From Gallibacterium faecale (GTDB taxonomy: Bacteria; Pseudomonadota; Gammaproteobacteria; Enterobacterales; Pasteurellaceae): a stretch of DNA of 45,155 bases. The notes below the pieces were generated by a model. The model was given only the letters and a program-made list of their open reading frames with translations, made no database searches and was not told the DNA's origin. Shown piece after piece: positions 22,888 to 32,253 of the stretch. Each line of letters opens with the position of its first letter. Within the stretch, counting starts at the first letter, position 1. The translations under genes were made by a program, and so were the position numbers. The DNA lies in assembly GCF_027920745.1 (NCBI RefSeq), contig NZ_JAQIBB010000036.1, positions 1 through 45,155 of the forward strand, read 5' to 3'.

Positions 22888-23898
22888 TTATCTCTCTTGT
22901 AATTGAGCTAGCCCAAAATGGCGGTAGGTATGAGAGGTGGCAATTCTGCCTCTTGGGGTGCGTTGTAAAAAGCCTTGCTGAATAAGATAAGGTTCTAAAA
23001 CATCTTCGATTGTTTCTTTTTCTTCGCCAATCGCTGCGGCAAGATTATCTAAACCTACTGGTCCACCATCAAAGCGTTCAATAATCGCCATCAACAATTT
23101 ACGATCCATAAAATCGAAGCCTTCTGAATCAATATCCAACATATTCAACGCCAGTTTAGCGATTTCTGCAGAGATAAAACCACCATTTTTGACATCTGCA
23201 TAATCACGCACACGGCGTAATAGACGATTTACAATTCGTGGTGTACCGCGAGAACGGCGAGCAATTTCATGTGCTGCTTCATCTGCAATTTGTAAATTAA
23301 GGCAGTTTGCACTACGCATAACTATCGAGGTGAGATCGGGAATAGAATAAAATTCTAAACGTTGCACAATACCAAACCGATCGCGTAACGGTGAAGTGAG
23401 TGAACCAGCTCTTGTCGTTGCACCAACTAATGTAAAAGGAGGAAGATCTAATTTGATCGATCTTGCGGCTGGCCCTTCACCAATCATAATATCTAACTGG
23501 TAGTCTTCCATTGCTGGATACAACACTTCCTCTATTGCTGGAGATAAACGGTGGATTTCATCAATAAATAATACATCATGAGGTTCAAGGTTAGTCAGCA
23601 TTGCTGCTAGGTCACCCGCTTTTTCTAAAACAGGGCCTGATGTTGTACGAATATTGACGCCCATTTCATTAGCAACAATATTTGCTAATGTCGTTTTCCC
23701 TAGCCCTGGTGGGCCAAAAATTAACAGATGATCCAATGCATCTTGACGCATTTTGGCGGCTTTAATAAAAATATCCATCTGCTCACGTACGTGTGGCTGG
23801 CCAACATAATCTTCTAGTAATTTTGGGCGAATAGCTCGGTCAATATACTCTTCTTCTGCTTTGGCTGTTGGGCTGATAATGCGATCTACTTCAATCAT
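22888..23898 (-). CDS. ruvB: Holliday junction branch-migration ATPase RuvB
   Basis: 336 residues, the family length. Walker A GPPGLGKT at 62-69, Walker B VLFIDEIHRL near 110, sensor 1 'LVGATTRAGSLT', and the C-terminal winged helix (…QQGFLQRTPRGRIAT). A hexameric motor that moves Holliday junctions with RuvA. It lies 18 nt after ruvA. ruvC is not adjacent; it is at 40043. Confidence 0.98.
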   Translation of the reverse strand: MIEVDRIISPTAKAEEEYIDRAIRPKLLEDYVGQPHVREQMDIFIKAAKMRQDALDHLLIFGPPGLGKTTLANIVANEMGVNIRTTSGPVLEKAGDLAAMLTNLEPHDVLFIDEIHRLSPAIEEVLYPAMEDYQLDIMIGEGPAARSIKLDLPPFTLVGATTRAGSLTSPLRDRFGIVQRLEFYSIPDLTSIVMRSANCLNLQIADEAAHEIARRSRGTPRIVNRLLRRVRDYADVKNGGFISAEIAKLALNMLDIDSEGFDFMDRKLLMAIIERFDGGPVGLDNLAAAIGEEKETIEDVLEPYLIQQGFLQRTPRGRIATSHTYRHFGLAQLQER

Positions 23899-23916
23899 CT
23901 TTTATACCGTTTCTAA

Positions 23917-24534
23917 TCACAATGCATTCTTTAATGCTTCACGAATTAATTGTTCACTATTTAGATCAGGTTGGGCAACGCATTTCACCATTTTTTCTGC
24001 ATCAGCTGGTTTATAACCTAACGCAATCAAGGCAGAAATTGCATCATCCGCTGGAGAAGTTGCGGTTGCTAAACTTTGTTCCATTGTTGTGGTGCCCACT
24101 TTCTGTTCAATAAAGAAATCTTGATTACGGTACTGTTTAAATTTCCCTTTTAGTTCGACTAATAAACGTTCTGCTGTTTTCTTCCCTACCCCAGGAATTT
24201 TCACTAATTTAGAAAGCTCTTCATGTTCTATCGCATAAGAAAATTCATTCACTGACATTGCCGATAAAATCGCTAATGCTAATTTTGGGCCAACACCATT
24301 GGTTTTAATTAATTCACGGAATAAGGTACGATCCTGCTTTTGGTAAAATCCAAATAATAAATGTGCATCTTCTCTTACTACAAGATGTGTATAAAGCGTT
24401 GTTTCCATATTTACTTCTGGTAAATGATAGAAACTCGTCATTGGTAATAACAATTCATATCCCACCCCATTTACATCTAATAAAATTTCTGGTGGCGATT
24501 TTTCTAATAGAATGCCTCGTAAATGCCCAATCAT
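23917..24534 (-). CDS. ruvA: Holliday junction-binding protein RuvA
   Basis: 205 residues from ATG 24534 (MIGHLRGILLEKSPPEILLD; E. coli 203). GAGGTTGAGT lies just upstream; longer in-frame extensions have no family match. OB domain 1-65, two helix-hairpin-helix motifs ('LIKTNGVGPKLALAIL', 'LVKIPGVGKKTAERLL'), and domain III (about 155-205), which contacts RuvB. It heads ruvAB and begins the side facing 24.6 kb, a likely rearrangement point. Confidence 0.97.
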   Translation of the reverse strand: MIGHLRGILLEKSPPEILLDVNGVGYELLLPMTSFYHLPEVNMETTLYTHLVVREDAHLLFGFYQKQDRTLFRELIKTNGVGPKLALAILSAMSVNEFSYAIEHEELSKLVKIPGVGKKTAERLLVELKGKFKQYRNQDFFIEQKVGTTTMEQSLATATSPADDAISALIALGYKPADAEKMVKCVAQPDLNSEQLIREALKNAL

Positions 24535-24703
24535 ACTCAACCTCACAAAAAAACTGCTGCATAGCATACAAGAAAACTGTATAAGCATCCAGTAGCTTTA
24601 CTGGTTCTCTTTGCGCTATGACAATAATTGGTAAATTCTTACTGAAAAGGGTTTTACAGGCTTTTGCGGAATACCGATAATACACAATTAACGATAAAAG
24701 AAT

Positions 24704-25612
24704 ATGGATATACAAATGAAAAATATTGATGGTATTGGTGAGATAATTCTATTTTTTGTTTCAATTTTAGCCGCATTAGGTTGGTTCTTTTCTAAATATG
24801 CTTTAGTCGGTTTCCCTCCAGTGGGTTTTATTGGATTACGTTTCTTTTCTGCTGCACTTCTCTTTTTTCCCTTTGCGTATCCACAACTAAAACACTTAAC
24901 TCGTTCTGAAATTATTCGTGCCTTTGCTACTGGATTATTTTTCGCTATCTTTATGGCAACTTGGATTATGGCAATTACCTTTAACAATAATCTTGGCTCG
25001 GGTGCATTTTTATTAAGTGTATCTATGTTGCTTGCGCCATTGATTTCTTGGCTTGTATTCCGCAATAAACCATTACGTACATTCTGGATTGCTTTACCGA
25101 CCGCACTTTGTGGTGTTTATCTACTTGCTAATTCAAAAGGTGATTTCCATTTCTCAGTTGATAGCTCGCTATATTTACTCGCTTCATTATTTTCTGCGAT
25201 CTATTTTGTATTACATAATCAATATTCTAAATCCATTCCGCCTTTACCATTAACCACATTACAGCTTTCTGTAGTTGGAATACTATGTCTTTCCTACTCT
25301 TTACTCACCGAACAATGGCAAAGTGATATTCCTTCTTCTGCGATTTGGTGGTTAGCGACTAGCGTATTAATTGGTACCAATTTCCGTTATATGTTACAAA
25401 CGATCGGGCAGCATTATTGTCATATTGCAAATGCTTCCATTATTATGCTGTTAGAGCCAGTTTGGACGATTATTTTGAGTGTTATTCTGTTAGGTGAACA
25501 GCTTACTACAATTAAAATTATCGGCAGTATCTTGATTTTATCCGCTTTATTAATTTATCGAATTCAGAATTTAATTGGTTTATTCAAAGGTAAAAATCGA
25601 CAATCTACTTGA
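24704..25612 (+). CDS. DMT-family (EamA) transporter
   Basis: 302 residues in ten hydrophobic helices arranged as two EamA repeats (about 10-140 and 150-290). Conserved prolines and glycines appear in 'LVGFPPVGFIGLRFFSAALLFFP' and near 'LLEPVWTIILSVILLGEQLT', the typical end of the second repeat. It is an inner-membrane exporter of metabolites; the substrate is unknown. ATG 24704 or 24716 could be used; neither has a strong ribosome site. It is divergent from ruvA. Confidence 0.88.
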   Translation: MDIQMKNIDGIGEIILFFVSILAALGWFFSKYALVGFPPVGFIGLRFFSAALLFFPFAYPQLKHLTRSEIIRAFATGLFFAIFMATWIMAITFNNNLGSGAFLLSVSMLLAPLISWLVFRNKPLRTFWIALPTALCGVYLLANSKGDFHFSVDSSLYLLASLFSAIYFVLHNQYSKSIPPLPLTTLQLSVVGILCLSYSLLTEQWQSDIPSSAIWWLATSVLIGTNFRYMLQTIGQHYCHIANASIIMLLEPVWTIILSVILLGEQLTTIKIIGSILILSALLIYRIQNLIGLFKGKNRQST

Positions 25613-25673
25613 GAAATTTAGCATTTCTTCGCAAAATAACGCCTTTTTCTAACCACCTAATCAAGAGGGGAAA

Positions 25674-26216
25674 ATGAAAGAACGCATCTTTTTACACACA
25701 ATAGATTCCCCAGTGGGGAAACTACAATTGCTTGCTCATCAACATCATTTAGTTGGAGTGCTATTTGAACGTGAAAACGAAGTCATTCAACCTCATTGGC
25801 TGTGTGGTCTTGATCACCCAGTTTTACAACAAACAGAACAAGCATTAACGCGCTATTTTTCTGGTGAACATCAAGCATTTACATCATTACCACTAAAATT
25901 ATTAGGTACAGATTTTCAACAGGCAGTTTGGCATCAATTATTACAAATTCCTTTTGGGCAAACTGCAACTTATGCCGATATTGCTCAACGTATTGGAAAA
26001 CCAAAAGCAGTACGTGCGGTTGGTGGTGCCGTAGGACGTAATCCGATTAGTATTATTGTGCCTTGTCACCGCATTTTAGGAAAACAGCAACAATTAACGG
26101 GGTTTGGCGGTGGCTTACCTGCAAAACGCTATTTACTCCAACATGAAAACATCACTTTCATTGATAAAGGGATAGAATTTGTCAATCCAAAACATTGGAA
26201 TCGACTAGAAAAATAA
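25674..26216 (+). CDS. ogt: O6-methylguanine-DNA methyltransferase
   Basis: 180 residues. The active-site motif IIVPCHRILG places the acceptor Cys at 131. The helix-turn-helix 'TATYADIAQRIGKPKAVRAVGGAVGRNP' precedes it. It removes methyl groups from O6-methylguanine in a single-turnover reaction. The length fits Ogt rather than the larger Ada. AGAGGGGAAA before the ATG. Followed 10 nt later by rlmJ. Confidence 0.94.
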   Translation: MKERIFLHTIDSPVGKLQLLAHQHHLVGVLFERENEVIQPHWLCGLDHPVLQQTEQALTRYFSGEHQAFTSLPLKLLGTDFQQAVWHQLLQIPFGQTATYADIAQRIGKPKAVRAVGGAVGRNPISIIVPCHRILGKQQQLTGFGGGLPAKRYLLQHENITFIDKGIEFVNPKHWNRLEK

Positions 26217-26226
26217 GAGGATATTT

Positions 26227-27069
26227 ATGTTAAGTTATCGCCACAGTTTCCATGCTGGCAACTATGCTGATGTGTTAAAACATATTGTGCAATTACTCAT
26301 TCTGGAAGCATTACAGCAAAAAGAGAAAGGGTTCCTATATCTTGATACTCATGCTGGTGCTGGGTTGTACTCTTTACAAAGTTTTGAAGCAGAAAAAACA
26401 GCCGAATTTACTGAAGGTATTGGTTATTTATGGGAACGTGATGATTTACCTGAGATTGTCCGCCATTATCTCCAACAAGTTAAGCAGGTTAATCCAAAAG
26501 ATAAACTCAACTTTTATCCAGGTTCTCCTTTATTAGCGGCTAACTTATTACGTCCTCAAGATCGTGCTATTCTCACTGAATTACACCCGAGTGATTACCC
26601 ATTATTGCGTAAAAATATGCAAAAATTCAGCAATATCCAAGTCAAACGTGAAAATGGATTCCAACAATTAAAATCTACCTTGCCACCAAAAGAGCGGCGT
26701 GGGTTTGTATTAATTGATCCTCCTTATGAATTAAAAGAGGATTATCAACTGGTTGTTGATGCGATTGTTGAAGGCTATAAGCGTTTTGCCACAGGAACTT
26801 ATGCGATTTGGTATCCTGTCGTGTTACGCCAACAAATTAAAAAGATGATCCATTCCTTTGAAGCCACACAAATTCGCAAAATTCTGCAAATTGAATTAGG
26901 CATTCGTCCAGATTCTACGCAGCGTGGTATGACGGCAAGTGGCATGATTGTGATTAATCCACCTTGGAAATTAGAAAGTCAAATGCGGGAAATTCTGCCT
27001 TATTTAAGTGAAGTATTAGCGCCGGCAGGTACTGGGCATTGGTCAGTAAATTGGGTTACACCTGAATAA
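26227..27069 (+). CDS. rlmJ: 23S rRNA (adenine2030-N6)-methyltransferase
   Basis: 280 residues, as E. coli RlmJ (YhiR). N-terminus MLSYRHSFHAGNYADVLKH is diagnostic. The SAM-binding 'LYLDTHAGAGLY' is at about 37-48 and catalytic DPPY at 164-167. It methylates A2030 of 23S rRNA. Ribosome site AGAGGA. Upstream of gor, as in enterobacteria. Confidence 0.96.
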   Translation: MLSYRHSFHAGNYADVLKHIVQLLILEALQQKEKGFLYLDTHAGAGLYSLQSFEAEKTAEFTEGIGYLWERDDLPEIVRHYLQQVKQVNPKDKLNFYPGSPLLAANLLRPQDRAILTELHPSDYPLLRKNMQKFSNIQVKRENGFQQLKSTLPPKERRGFVLIDPPYELKEDYQLVVDAIVEGYKRFATGTYAIWYPVVLRQQIKKMIHSFEATQIRKILQIELGIRPDSTQRGMTASGMIVINPPWKLESQMREILPYLSEVLAPAGTGHWSVNWVTPE

Positions 27070-27174
27070 ATCACTCTTACCAATCAAACCGATTTACGCT
27101 AACAGTTAGCTTAATTAAAGAAAATTCGCCAAAATAAAGGCACTTAAAAAACGTATCAATACGGAGAAATGACA

Positions 27175-28524
27175 ATGAAAGAATATGATTATATTGCGAT
27201 TGGAGGCGGTAGTGGTGGTATCGCTTCAATCAACCGCGCAGCAAGCTATGGTCAAAAATGTGCCATTATTGAGGCAAAATATCTTGGTGGAACCTGTGTC
27301 AATGTAGGTTGTGTACCGAAAAAAGTAATGTGGTATGGTGCACAAATCGCAGAAGCGATTAATCTATATGCGCCTGACTATGGTTTTGATGTCACTGTTA
27401 ACCGTTTTGATTTTGCTAAATTACGTGAAAGTCGTGAAGCTTATATTGATCGTATTCATCAATCTTATGAACGCGTATTAGGCAATAACAAAGTTGGTGT
27501 CATTCGTGGTTTTGCAAAATTCGTTGATGCGAATACCGTTGAAGTTAATGGCGAGCTGATTAAAGCAAAACATATTTTAATTGCAACTGGTGGTCGTCCA
27601 AGTCACCCAAATATTGAGGGTGCTGAATACGGTATTGATTCAGACGGTGTATTTGCCTTAACTGAATTACCAAAACGTGTTGCTGTGGTTGGTGCTGGTT
27701 ATATTGCTGTTGAATTAGCGGGTGTATTACATAATCTTGGTGTAGAAACCCATCTTTTTGTTCGTAAACACGCTCCATTACGTAATTTTGATCCTTTAAT
27801 TGTTGATACTTTAGTAGAAGTCATCAACAACGAAGGTCCAACTTTACACACTCAGGCAATTCCACAAAAAGTCGTTAAAAATGCTGATGGTAGTTTGACA
27901 CTCTTCTTAGAAGATGGTCGTTCACAAACCGTCGATTGTCTTGTCTGGGCAATCGGGCGTGTACCAATGACCGATAAATTAAATCTTGAAGCAGCTGGTG
28001 TGAAAACTAATAGCAAAGGATTTATCGAAGTCGATAAATATCAAAATACTAATGTAAAAGGTATTTATGCTGTTGGTGATAATACAGGTGCTGTGGAACT
28101 TACGCCTGTTGCTGTTGCCGCTGGACGCCGTTTATCTGAACGTCTATTTAACAACAAACCAACTGAACATTTAGACTATAACTTAATTCCAACGGTTGTT
28201 TTCAGCCATCCACCAATTGGTACAGTCGGTTTAACTGAACCACAAGCAATCGAGCAATATGGTGCTGAACACGTGAAGGTATATAAATCTACCTTTACTT
28301 CTATGTACACTGCTGTCACCCAACATCGTCAACCATGTCGGATGAAATTAGTCTGTGTTGGTGATGATGAAAAAATTGTTGGCTTACATGGGATTGGTTT
28401 CGGCGTGGACGAAATGATTCAAGGTTTTGCGGTAGCAATTAAAATGGGTGCAACCAAAAAAGACTTTGATAATACAGTAGCGATCCACCCAACAGGCTCA
28501 GAAGAGTTTGTGACAATGCGTTAA
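27175..28524 (+). CDS. gor: Glutathione reductase
   Basis: 449 residues from ATG 27175; GGAG at 27163-27166 favours this over ATG 27169. FAD motif 'IAIGGGSGGIASINRAA' at 7-23, redox disulfide C41-V-N-V-G-C46, NADPH motif 'VAVVGAGYIAVELAGVL', and the dimer-interface 'AIHPTGSEEFVTMR' C-terminus with the catalytic His. It reduces glutathione disulfide with NADPH in the cytoplasm. A terminator follows at 28561. Confidence 0.97.
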   Translation: MKEYDYIAIGGGSGGIASINRAASYGQKCAIIEAKYLGGTCVNVGCVPKKVMWYGAQIAEAINLYAPDYGFDVTVNRFDFAKLRESREAYIDRIHQSYERVLGNNKVGVIRGFAKFVDANTVEVNGELIKAKHILIATGGRPSHPNIEGAEYGIDSDGVFALTELPKRVAVVGAGYIAVELAGVLHNLGVETHLFVRKHAPLRNFDPLIVDTLVEVINNEGPTLHTQAIPQKVVKNADGSLTLFLEDGRSQTVDCLVWAIGRVPMTDKLNLEAAGVKTNSKGFIEVDKYQNTNVKGIYAVGDNTGAVELTPVAVAAGRRLSERLFNNKPTEHLDYNLIPTVVFSHPPIGTVGLTEPQAIEQYGAEHVKVYKSTFTSMYTAVTQHRQPCRMKLVCVGDDEKIVGLHGIGFGVDEMIQGFAVAIKMGATKKDFDNTVAIHPTGSEEFVTMR

Positions 28525-28560
28525 CATCTGACCGTGTTCTAAAAAACACTAATCTTGTCT

Positions 28561-28600
28561 AGCCTTTCTTCTAATAAGGTGGAAGAAAGGCTTATTTTTT
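28561..28600 (+). terminator. Intrinsic terminator of gor
   Basis: 11-bp stem AGCCTTTCTTC (28561-28571) / GAAGAAAGGCT (28582-28592), 10-nt loop, then TATTTTTT. Confidence 0.85.
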
Positions 28601-28778
28601 ATCTACTATATTGATAAAAAAACATCCTCTATACTTACTTGAATTAATTTAAATTTAGATAAATAAAATTACTTTATTGTTATATTATTCATTTCATTGT
28701 AATCTATCATTGAGTAATAATTCATTTCTCATAAGACATTCGTTTTATCAACTACTGATCACTACTAATAGTAATGCA

Positions 28779-28789
28779 GGGGGGGGGGG
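28779..28789 (+). repeat. Poly-G tract (11 G) over the ribosome site
   Basis: Eleven G, ending 5 nt before ATG 28795. An ATG at 28774 reads through the tract in frame when it has 11 G, but the signal-peptide motif begins at 28795. The tract thus probably acts as, or varies the spacing of, the Shine-Dalgarno sequence. Confidence 0.85.
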
Positions 28790-28794
28790 ATCCT

Positions 28795-29213
28795 ATGTTA
28801 AATCAAATATTTAAAGTTATTTATAACCATACTTTAGGTAAATTCATTGTTGTTTCAGAATTAGCCAAAAATAAAACTAAACTTAGTCAAACCAGCACCA
28901 ATCAACCGCAAACTAAACCAGCCAATAAGTTATTTCAATTAAGTTTATTAACTTTCCTAATAGGGGGGGGGTAATTGAGTCGGCTATTGCAGTATCTGGC
29001 TTTAAATTTAATGAATCAGATGGAAAACTTTATTATTGCGACGATCTAAGTGATTTAAATAATTGTAGTGCAACAACTTTCTTATCATCCCCCAATGGTT
29101 CAACGCTAGTTACACCTTATTTTGGTGTAGATGGTAGAACCATTACCGATGCTGCCTACACGGCAGAAAACTACAACACAAACACGCATTACCCCAGAAA
29201 TACCAAGGGATAA
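28795..29213 (+). pseudogene. Truncated phase-variable autotransporter-type gene start
   Basis: From ATG 28795 the peptide MLNQIFKVIYNHTLGKFIVV is an ESPR (extended signal peptide region) as found in large autotransporters and adhesins. The frame is cut by TAA right after a 9-G tract (28963-28971). With 10 G it would continue through a hydrophobic core and signal cleavage (…IESAIA-VSGFKFNE) to TAA at 29211, 139 residues in total. No translocator domain follows. In another frame, sequence up to 29287 (…QKYQGIIYKSSDLPLF…) also looks coding, so the body may be further frameshifted or deleted. Most likely a remnant of a surface protein gene; expression is OFF at this tract length. Confidence 0.65.
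28963..28971 (+). repeat. Poly-G tract (9 G) inside the ESPR gene
   Basis: Nine G at the signal-peptide core. Lengths of 7, 10 or 13 keep the downstream frame open; 8 and 9 end it within a few codons. Confidence 0.85.
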
Positions 29214-29449
29214 TATACAAATCTAGTGATTTACCCCTTTTTTGTCAAGGTGGTAAAAATTATTTAAAATCAATCGGTTATTTTTAATAAAAAATAAAGA
29301 GGTAAATAAAATAATTAACTTGAAAATAATCTGGTAAGAGGTCGATATAACTTTTTATTAGAAAAGATGAAATAAAAATAATCTTATTTTATAATGTTAC
29401 ATAATTTTAACTATTTTAATAACTTAAAGAACTAATAGAGGAGGTTAAT

Positions 29450-30850
29450 ATGTTGCAAAAAAAACATATCATCACCACAATTTTATTATCTGCGATGATG
29501 GAAGTAAGCTTTGCAGAAGAGGTGGTAACTACACCAACAACAGAGCCTACGACCCAAACTTCTCAATTACAAGTTGATCAACAAGCCAATTTAGAAAAGT
29601 TACAACAAGCAACACAAGGAATTAAGCTCGTTTTTCCTGAAAAATTAGCTGAAATTTATGCAGCGCGTAATTTTTCTCCAATTTGGCAAGATGCTGAAGC
29701 GAAAAAATTATTTTTACGTGATTATGCGTTACTTGGATTAACTGATATTTCAAAAGATGTAAAACAACAATTAGCGCAATTAAACCAAGTTGATACAAAT
29801 AGTTTAGCTGCTGATATTTTGATTACAGATAGCTGGCTGAATTATTTGAATTATGCTGAGAATGTTACTGCAAATGCACAAAATTGGTTGTATGACAGTT
29901 ATCGTTATAGTGCAAAATTACCAAAAGATGAGATGATTCAATCTTGGTTATCTGCGGTTGATCAACAACAGTTACTGACATTTGTACAAAAATATAGTCC
30001 GCCAAATCAACGCTATGTTCATACAGTAGCAGCAATTTTAGCTGGTATGCAGCAACAAACATTGGATAATGCAACGTTAGCGAAATTAGCGATTAATGCA
30101 CAGCGGTTACGCTTTATTCCTGATTTCCATACAGGTATTTTTGTGAATATTCCGACTTATCACCTTCATTATTATCGCAATGGTGAAGAAGTATTAGATT
30201 CACGAGTCATTGTTGGTAAACAAGCACGTAAAACACCAGTGATGACAAGTAAATTAAGTAATATTGTCGTGAATCCGCCTTGGAATGCACCAGTTCGCTT
30301 AATTAATGAAGATTTAATTCCAAAAGTGCGTAAAGATCCAAGTTATATCTATCGTAATGGTTATACGATTATTGATAGTAAAGGAAATACTATCGATCCA
30401 TATACGATCGATTGGGATAATATGACAGCAAAACGCTTCCCGTATCGTTTACGTCAAGCACCGGGTGGCGATAGTGCATTAGGTAATTTTAAATTTAATA
30501 TGCCAAGTTCAGATGCGATTTATTTACACGATACGCCAAATCATCGTTTATTTAACAATAAGAATCGAGCAATTAGTTCAGGCTGTGTACGGGTGAATAA
30601 ATCAGATGAGTTAGCAACGCTATTATTAACAGAGTCTGGTTGGACATTAGACAAAAAAGCACAAGTGTTGAAGAGCCGTAAAACGACTTCTGTGCCAATT
30701 CGATCTGATAATCCAGTGTATTTATACTATGTTACAGCTTGGGCTGATGCCGAAGGTAAACTACATACTGTGGCAGATATCTATGGATATGACAAAAAAT
30801 TGGTACTAGATGACACAAGTAAAACACTTCTACAACAATATTTGCTTTAA
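29450..30850 (+). CDS. ldtD: L,D-transpeptidase, LdtD/YcbB-like
   Basis: 466 residues with an N-terminal signal peptide (cleavage near SFA-EE), acting in the periplasm on peptidoglycan. The YkuD catalytic domain spans about 225-395. The catalytic Cys379 is in AISSGCVRV with the upstream His in 'IYLHDTPNH' (His360). It forms meso-DAP to meso-DAP (3-3) cross-links. It is shorter than E. coli LdtD (615), as in other Pasteurellaceae. GGAGG precedes the ATG. The order ldtD-mepK-gloC equals ycbB-ycbK-ycbL of E. coli. Confidence 0.9.
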   Translation: MLQKKHIITTILLSAMMEVSFAEEVVTTPTTEPTTQTSQLQVDQQANLEKLQQATQGIKLVFPEKLAEIYAARNFSPIWQDAEAKKLFLRDYALLGLTDISKDVKQQLAQLNQVDTNSLAADILITDSWLNYLNYAENVTANAQNWLYDSYRYSAKLPKDEMIQSWLSAVDQQQLLTFVQKYSPPNQRYVHTVAAILAGMQQQTLDNATLAKLAINAQRLRFIPDFHTGIFVNIPTYHLHYYRNGEEVLDSRVIVGKQARKTPVMTSKLSNIVVNPPWNAPVRLINEDLIPKVRKDPSYIYRNGYTIIDSKGNTIDPYTIDWDNMTAKRFPYRLRQAPGGDSALGNFKFNMPSSDAIYLHDTPNHRLFNNKNRAISSGCVRVNKSDELATLLLTESGWTLDKKAQVLKSRKTTSVPIRSDNPVYLYYVTAWADAEGKLHTVADIYGYDKKLVLDDTSKTLLQQYLL

Positions 30851-30877
30851 TCTAGAGAAAAAATCAGTATAATCCTG

Positions 30878-30909
30878 AAGGCTATTGTTTATGCAATAGC
30901 CTTTCTGTT
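30878..30909 (+). terminator. Probable terminator after ldtD
   Basis: Stem AAGGCTATTG (30878-30887) / CAATAGCCTT (30894-30903), loop TTTATG, followed by TCTGTTT; the T-run is weak. Confidence 0.6.
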
Positions 30910-30949
30910 TGACCTCTGATAAATCACACTTACCAATAGGAACAAGGAA

Positions 30950-31510
30950 ATGGGTAATATTGATCATTCTCGCCGTAAATGGCTATCGTTAGGCGGTATT
31001 ATGTTAGGTAGTTCATTTGTCGCTAACTCTGCGTTTGCTGTACTATCTACCGCTGCACCAAAAGTCCTACATTTCAAAAATATTAATACAGGCGAAAAAT
31101 TAAGTTCCCCAATTACTCCGGGTAAAGGCGTCGCTAGAACAGATTTACAGAAGTTAAATTATCTTATGCGTGATAGACGCACAAATTTAGTCCATAATAT
31201 GGACCCTCGCTTATTTACTAAACTCTATCAAATCCAATCGCGCTTAGGATTACGTTCATGTGAAATTTCGGTAATTTGCGGTTATCGTGCGCCAGCAACA
31301 AATGCAGCAATGCATCGTCGTAGCAAAGGTGTAGCAAGTAATAGCTATCATATGCGCGGACAAGCCATTGATTTCCGTATTGCTAATGTTTCACTGGATA
31401 ATGTACGTAAAGTTGCACAATCATTGAATAATGGTGGGGTTGGCTATTACCCAAGAAGCAATTTTGTGCATGTAGATACAGGTCCTAATCGTACTTGGCG
31501 TGGTAGTTGA
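30950..31510 (+). CDS. mepK: Murein endopeptidase MepK (DUF882)
   Basis: 186 residues. Twin-arginine signal SRRKWLSLGG at 7-16 followed by a hydrophobic stretch. The DUF882/peptidase M15-like domain has 'CGYRAPATNAAMHRRSKGVASNSYHMRGQAIDFR' with zinc His and Asp, and 'NFVHVDTGPNRTW' with the second His pair. MepK (YcbK) in E. coli cleaves the 3-3 cross-links that L,D-transpeptidases make, which suits its place after ldtD. The gene is followed directly by gloC. Confidence 0.9.
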   Translation: MGNIDHSRRKWLSLGGIMLGSSFVANSAFAVLSTAAPKVLHFKNINTGEKLSSPITPGKGVARTDLQKLNYLMRDRRTNLVHNMDPRLFTKLYQIQSRLGLRSCEISVICGYRAPATNAAMHRRSKGVASNSYHMRGQAIDFRIANVSLDNVRKVAQSLNNGGVGYYPRSNFVHVDTGPNRTWRGS

Positions 31511-31524
31511 TCGACAAGACAAAC

Positions 31525-32169
31525 ATGATGAATGTACAAATAATCCCCGTTACGCCATTTCAACAAAATTGTTCAGTTGTTTGGGATGACGAAAAAAATG
31601 CCGCTATCATTGATCCGGGCGGTGATGCCGAACGAATTATTCAATTTATTAATGAAAATCAAATTACCCCAAAAGTAATTTTACTTACGCATGGTCATTT
31701 GGATCATGTTAGCGCTGCTGCGAAATTAAAACGTGAATTTAATATTGATATTCTTGGACCAGAAAAATCAGATGATTATTGGTTACAAGGATTACCACAA
31801 CAAGCAGAACAATTTGGATTACCGTATTGTGCGCCTTTAACGCCAGATCGTTGGTTAAATGAAGGGGAAACTATTGAAGTGGGAGAACTCTGTTTTTCCA
31901 TATTACATTTACCAGGGCATACGCCGGGCCATATTGGCTTTATTAATCAAGAAGAAAAAATTGCATTTACTGGTGATGTATTATTCCGTCGTAGTATTGG
32001 ACGCACAGATTTTCCCGGTGGAGATTTTTCACAACTGATCAAAAGTATCAAAGAAAAACTCTGGCCACTAGCTGATGATACGCAAATTGTTGCTGGTCAT
32101 GGATTATTAACCACAATTGCAGATGAAAAAAGACAAAATCCTTTTTTAAATGTACAAAATATCGACTAG
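31525..32169 (+). CDS. gloC: Type II glyoxalase / metallo-hydrolase GloC (YcbL)
   Basis: 214 residues from ATG 31525 (31528 also possible; an in-frame TTG at 31507 overlaps mepK). Metallo-beta-lactamase fold with zinc motif THGHLDH, second-site 'PGHTPGH', 'FTGDVLFRRSIGRTDFPGG' and 'VAGHG'. In E. coli and Salmonella YcbL hydrolyses S-lactoylglutathione. It closes the ldtD-mepK-gloC group and may act on methylglyoxal-derived adducts, with mgsA also in the window. Confidence 0.9.
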   Translation: MMNVQIIPVTPFQQNCSVVWDDEKNAAIIDPGGDAERIIQFINENQITPKVILLTHGHLDHVSAAAKLKREFNIDILGPEKSDDYWLQGLPQQAEQFGLPYCAPLTPDRWLNEGETIEVGELCFSILHLPGHTPGHIGFINQEEKIAFTGDVLFRRSIGRTDFPGGDFSQLIKSIKEKLWPLADDTQIVAGHGLLTTIADEKRQNPFLNVQNID

Positions 32170-32192
32170 ATAAATGAACTCTTTTTACAGAT

Positions 32193-32232
32193 AAACCTCT
32201 AATAGCTGCTCCGTTATTGGAGGTTTTATTTT
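32193..32232 (+). terminator. Terminator after gloC
   Basis: Stem AAACCTCTAATA (32193-32204) / TTATTGGAGGTTT (32214-32226), one wobble, followed by TATTTTT. Confidence 0.7.
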
Positions 32233-32253
32233 TCCAAACAGAATATCAGGAAG

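Noticed and set aside
24688..25065. 125-codon minus-strand frame
   Set aside because: It is antisense to the DMT transporter, with no recognisable domain.
28774..28974. ATG 28774 as the start of the ESPR gene
   Set aside because: It reads through the 11-G tract in frame, but ESPR motifs begin at the protein N-terminus and ATG 28795 gives the expected form; 28774 has no ribosome site.
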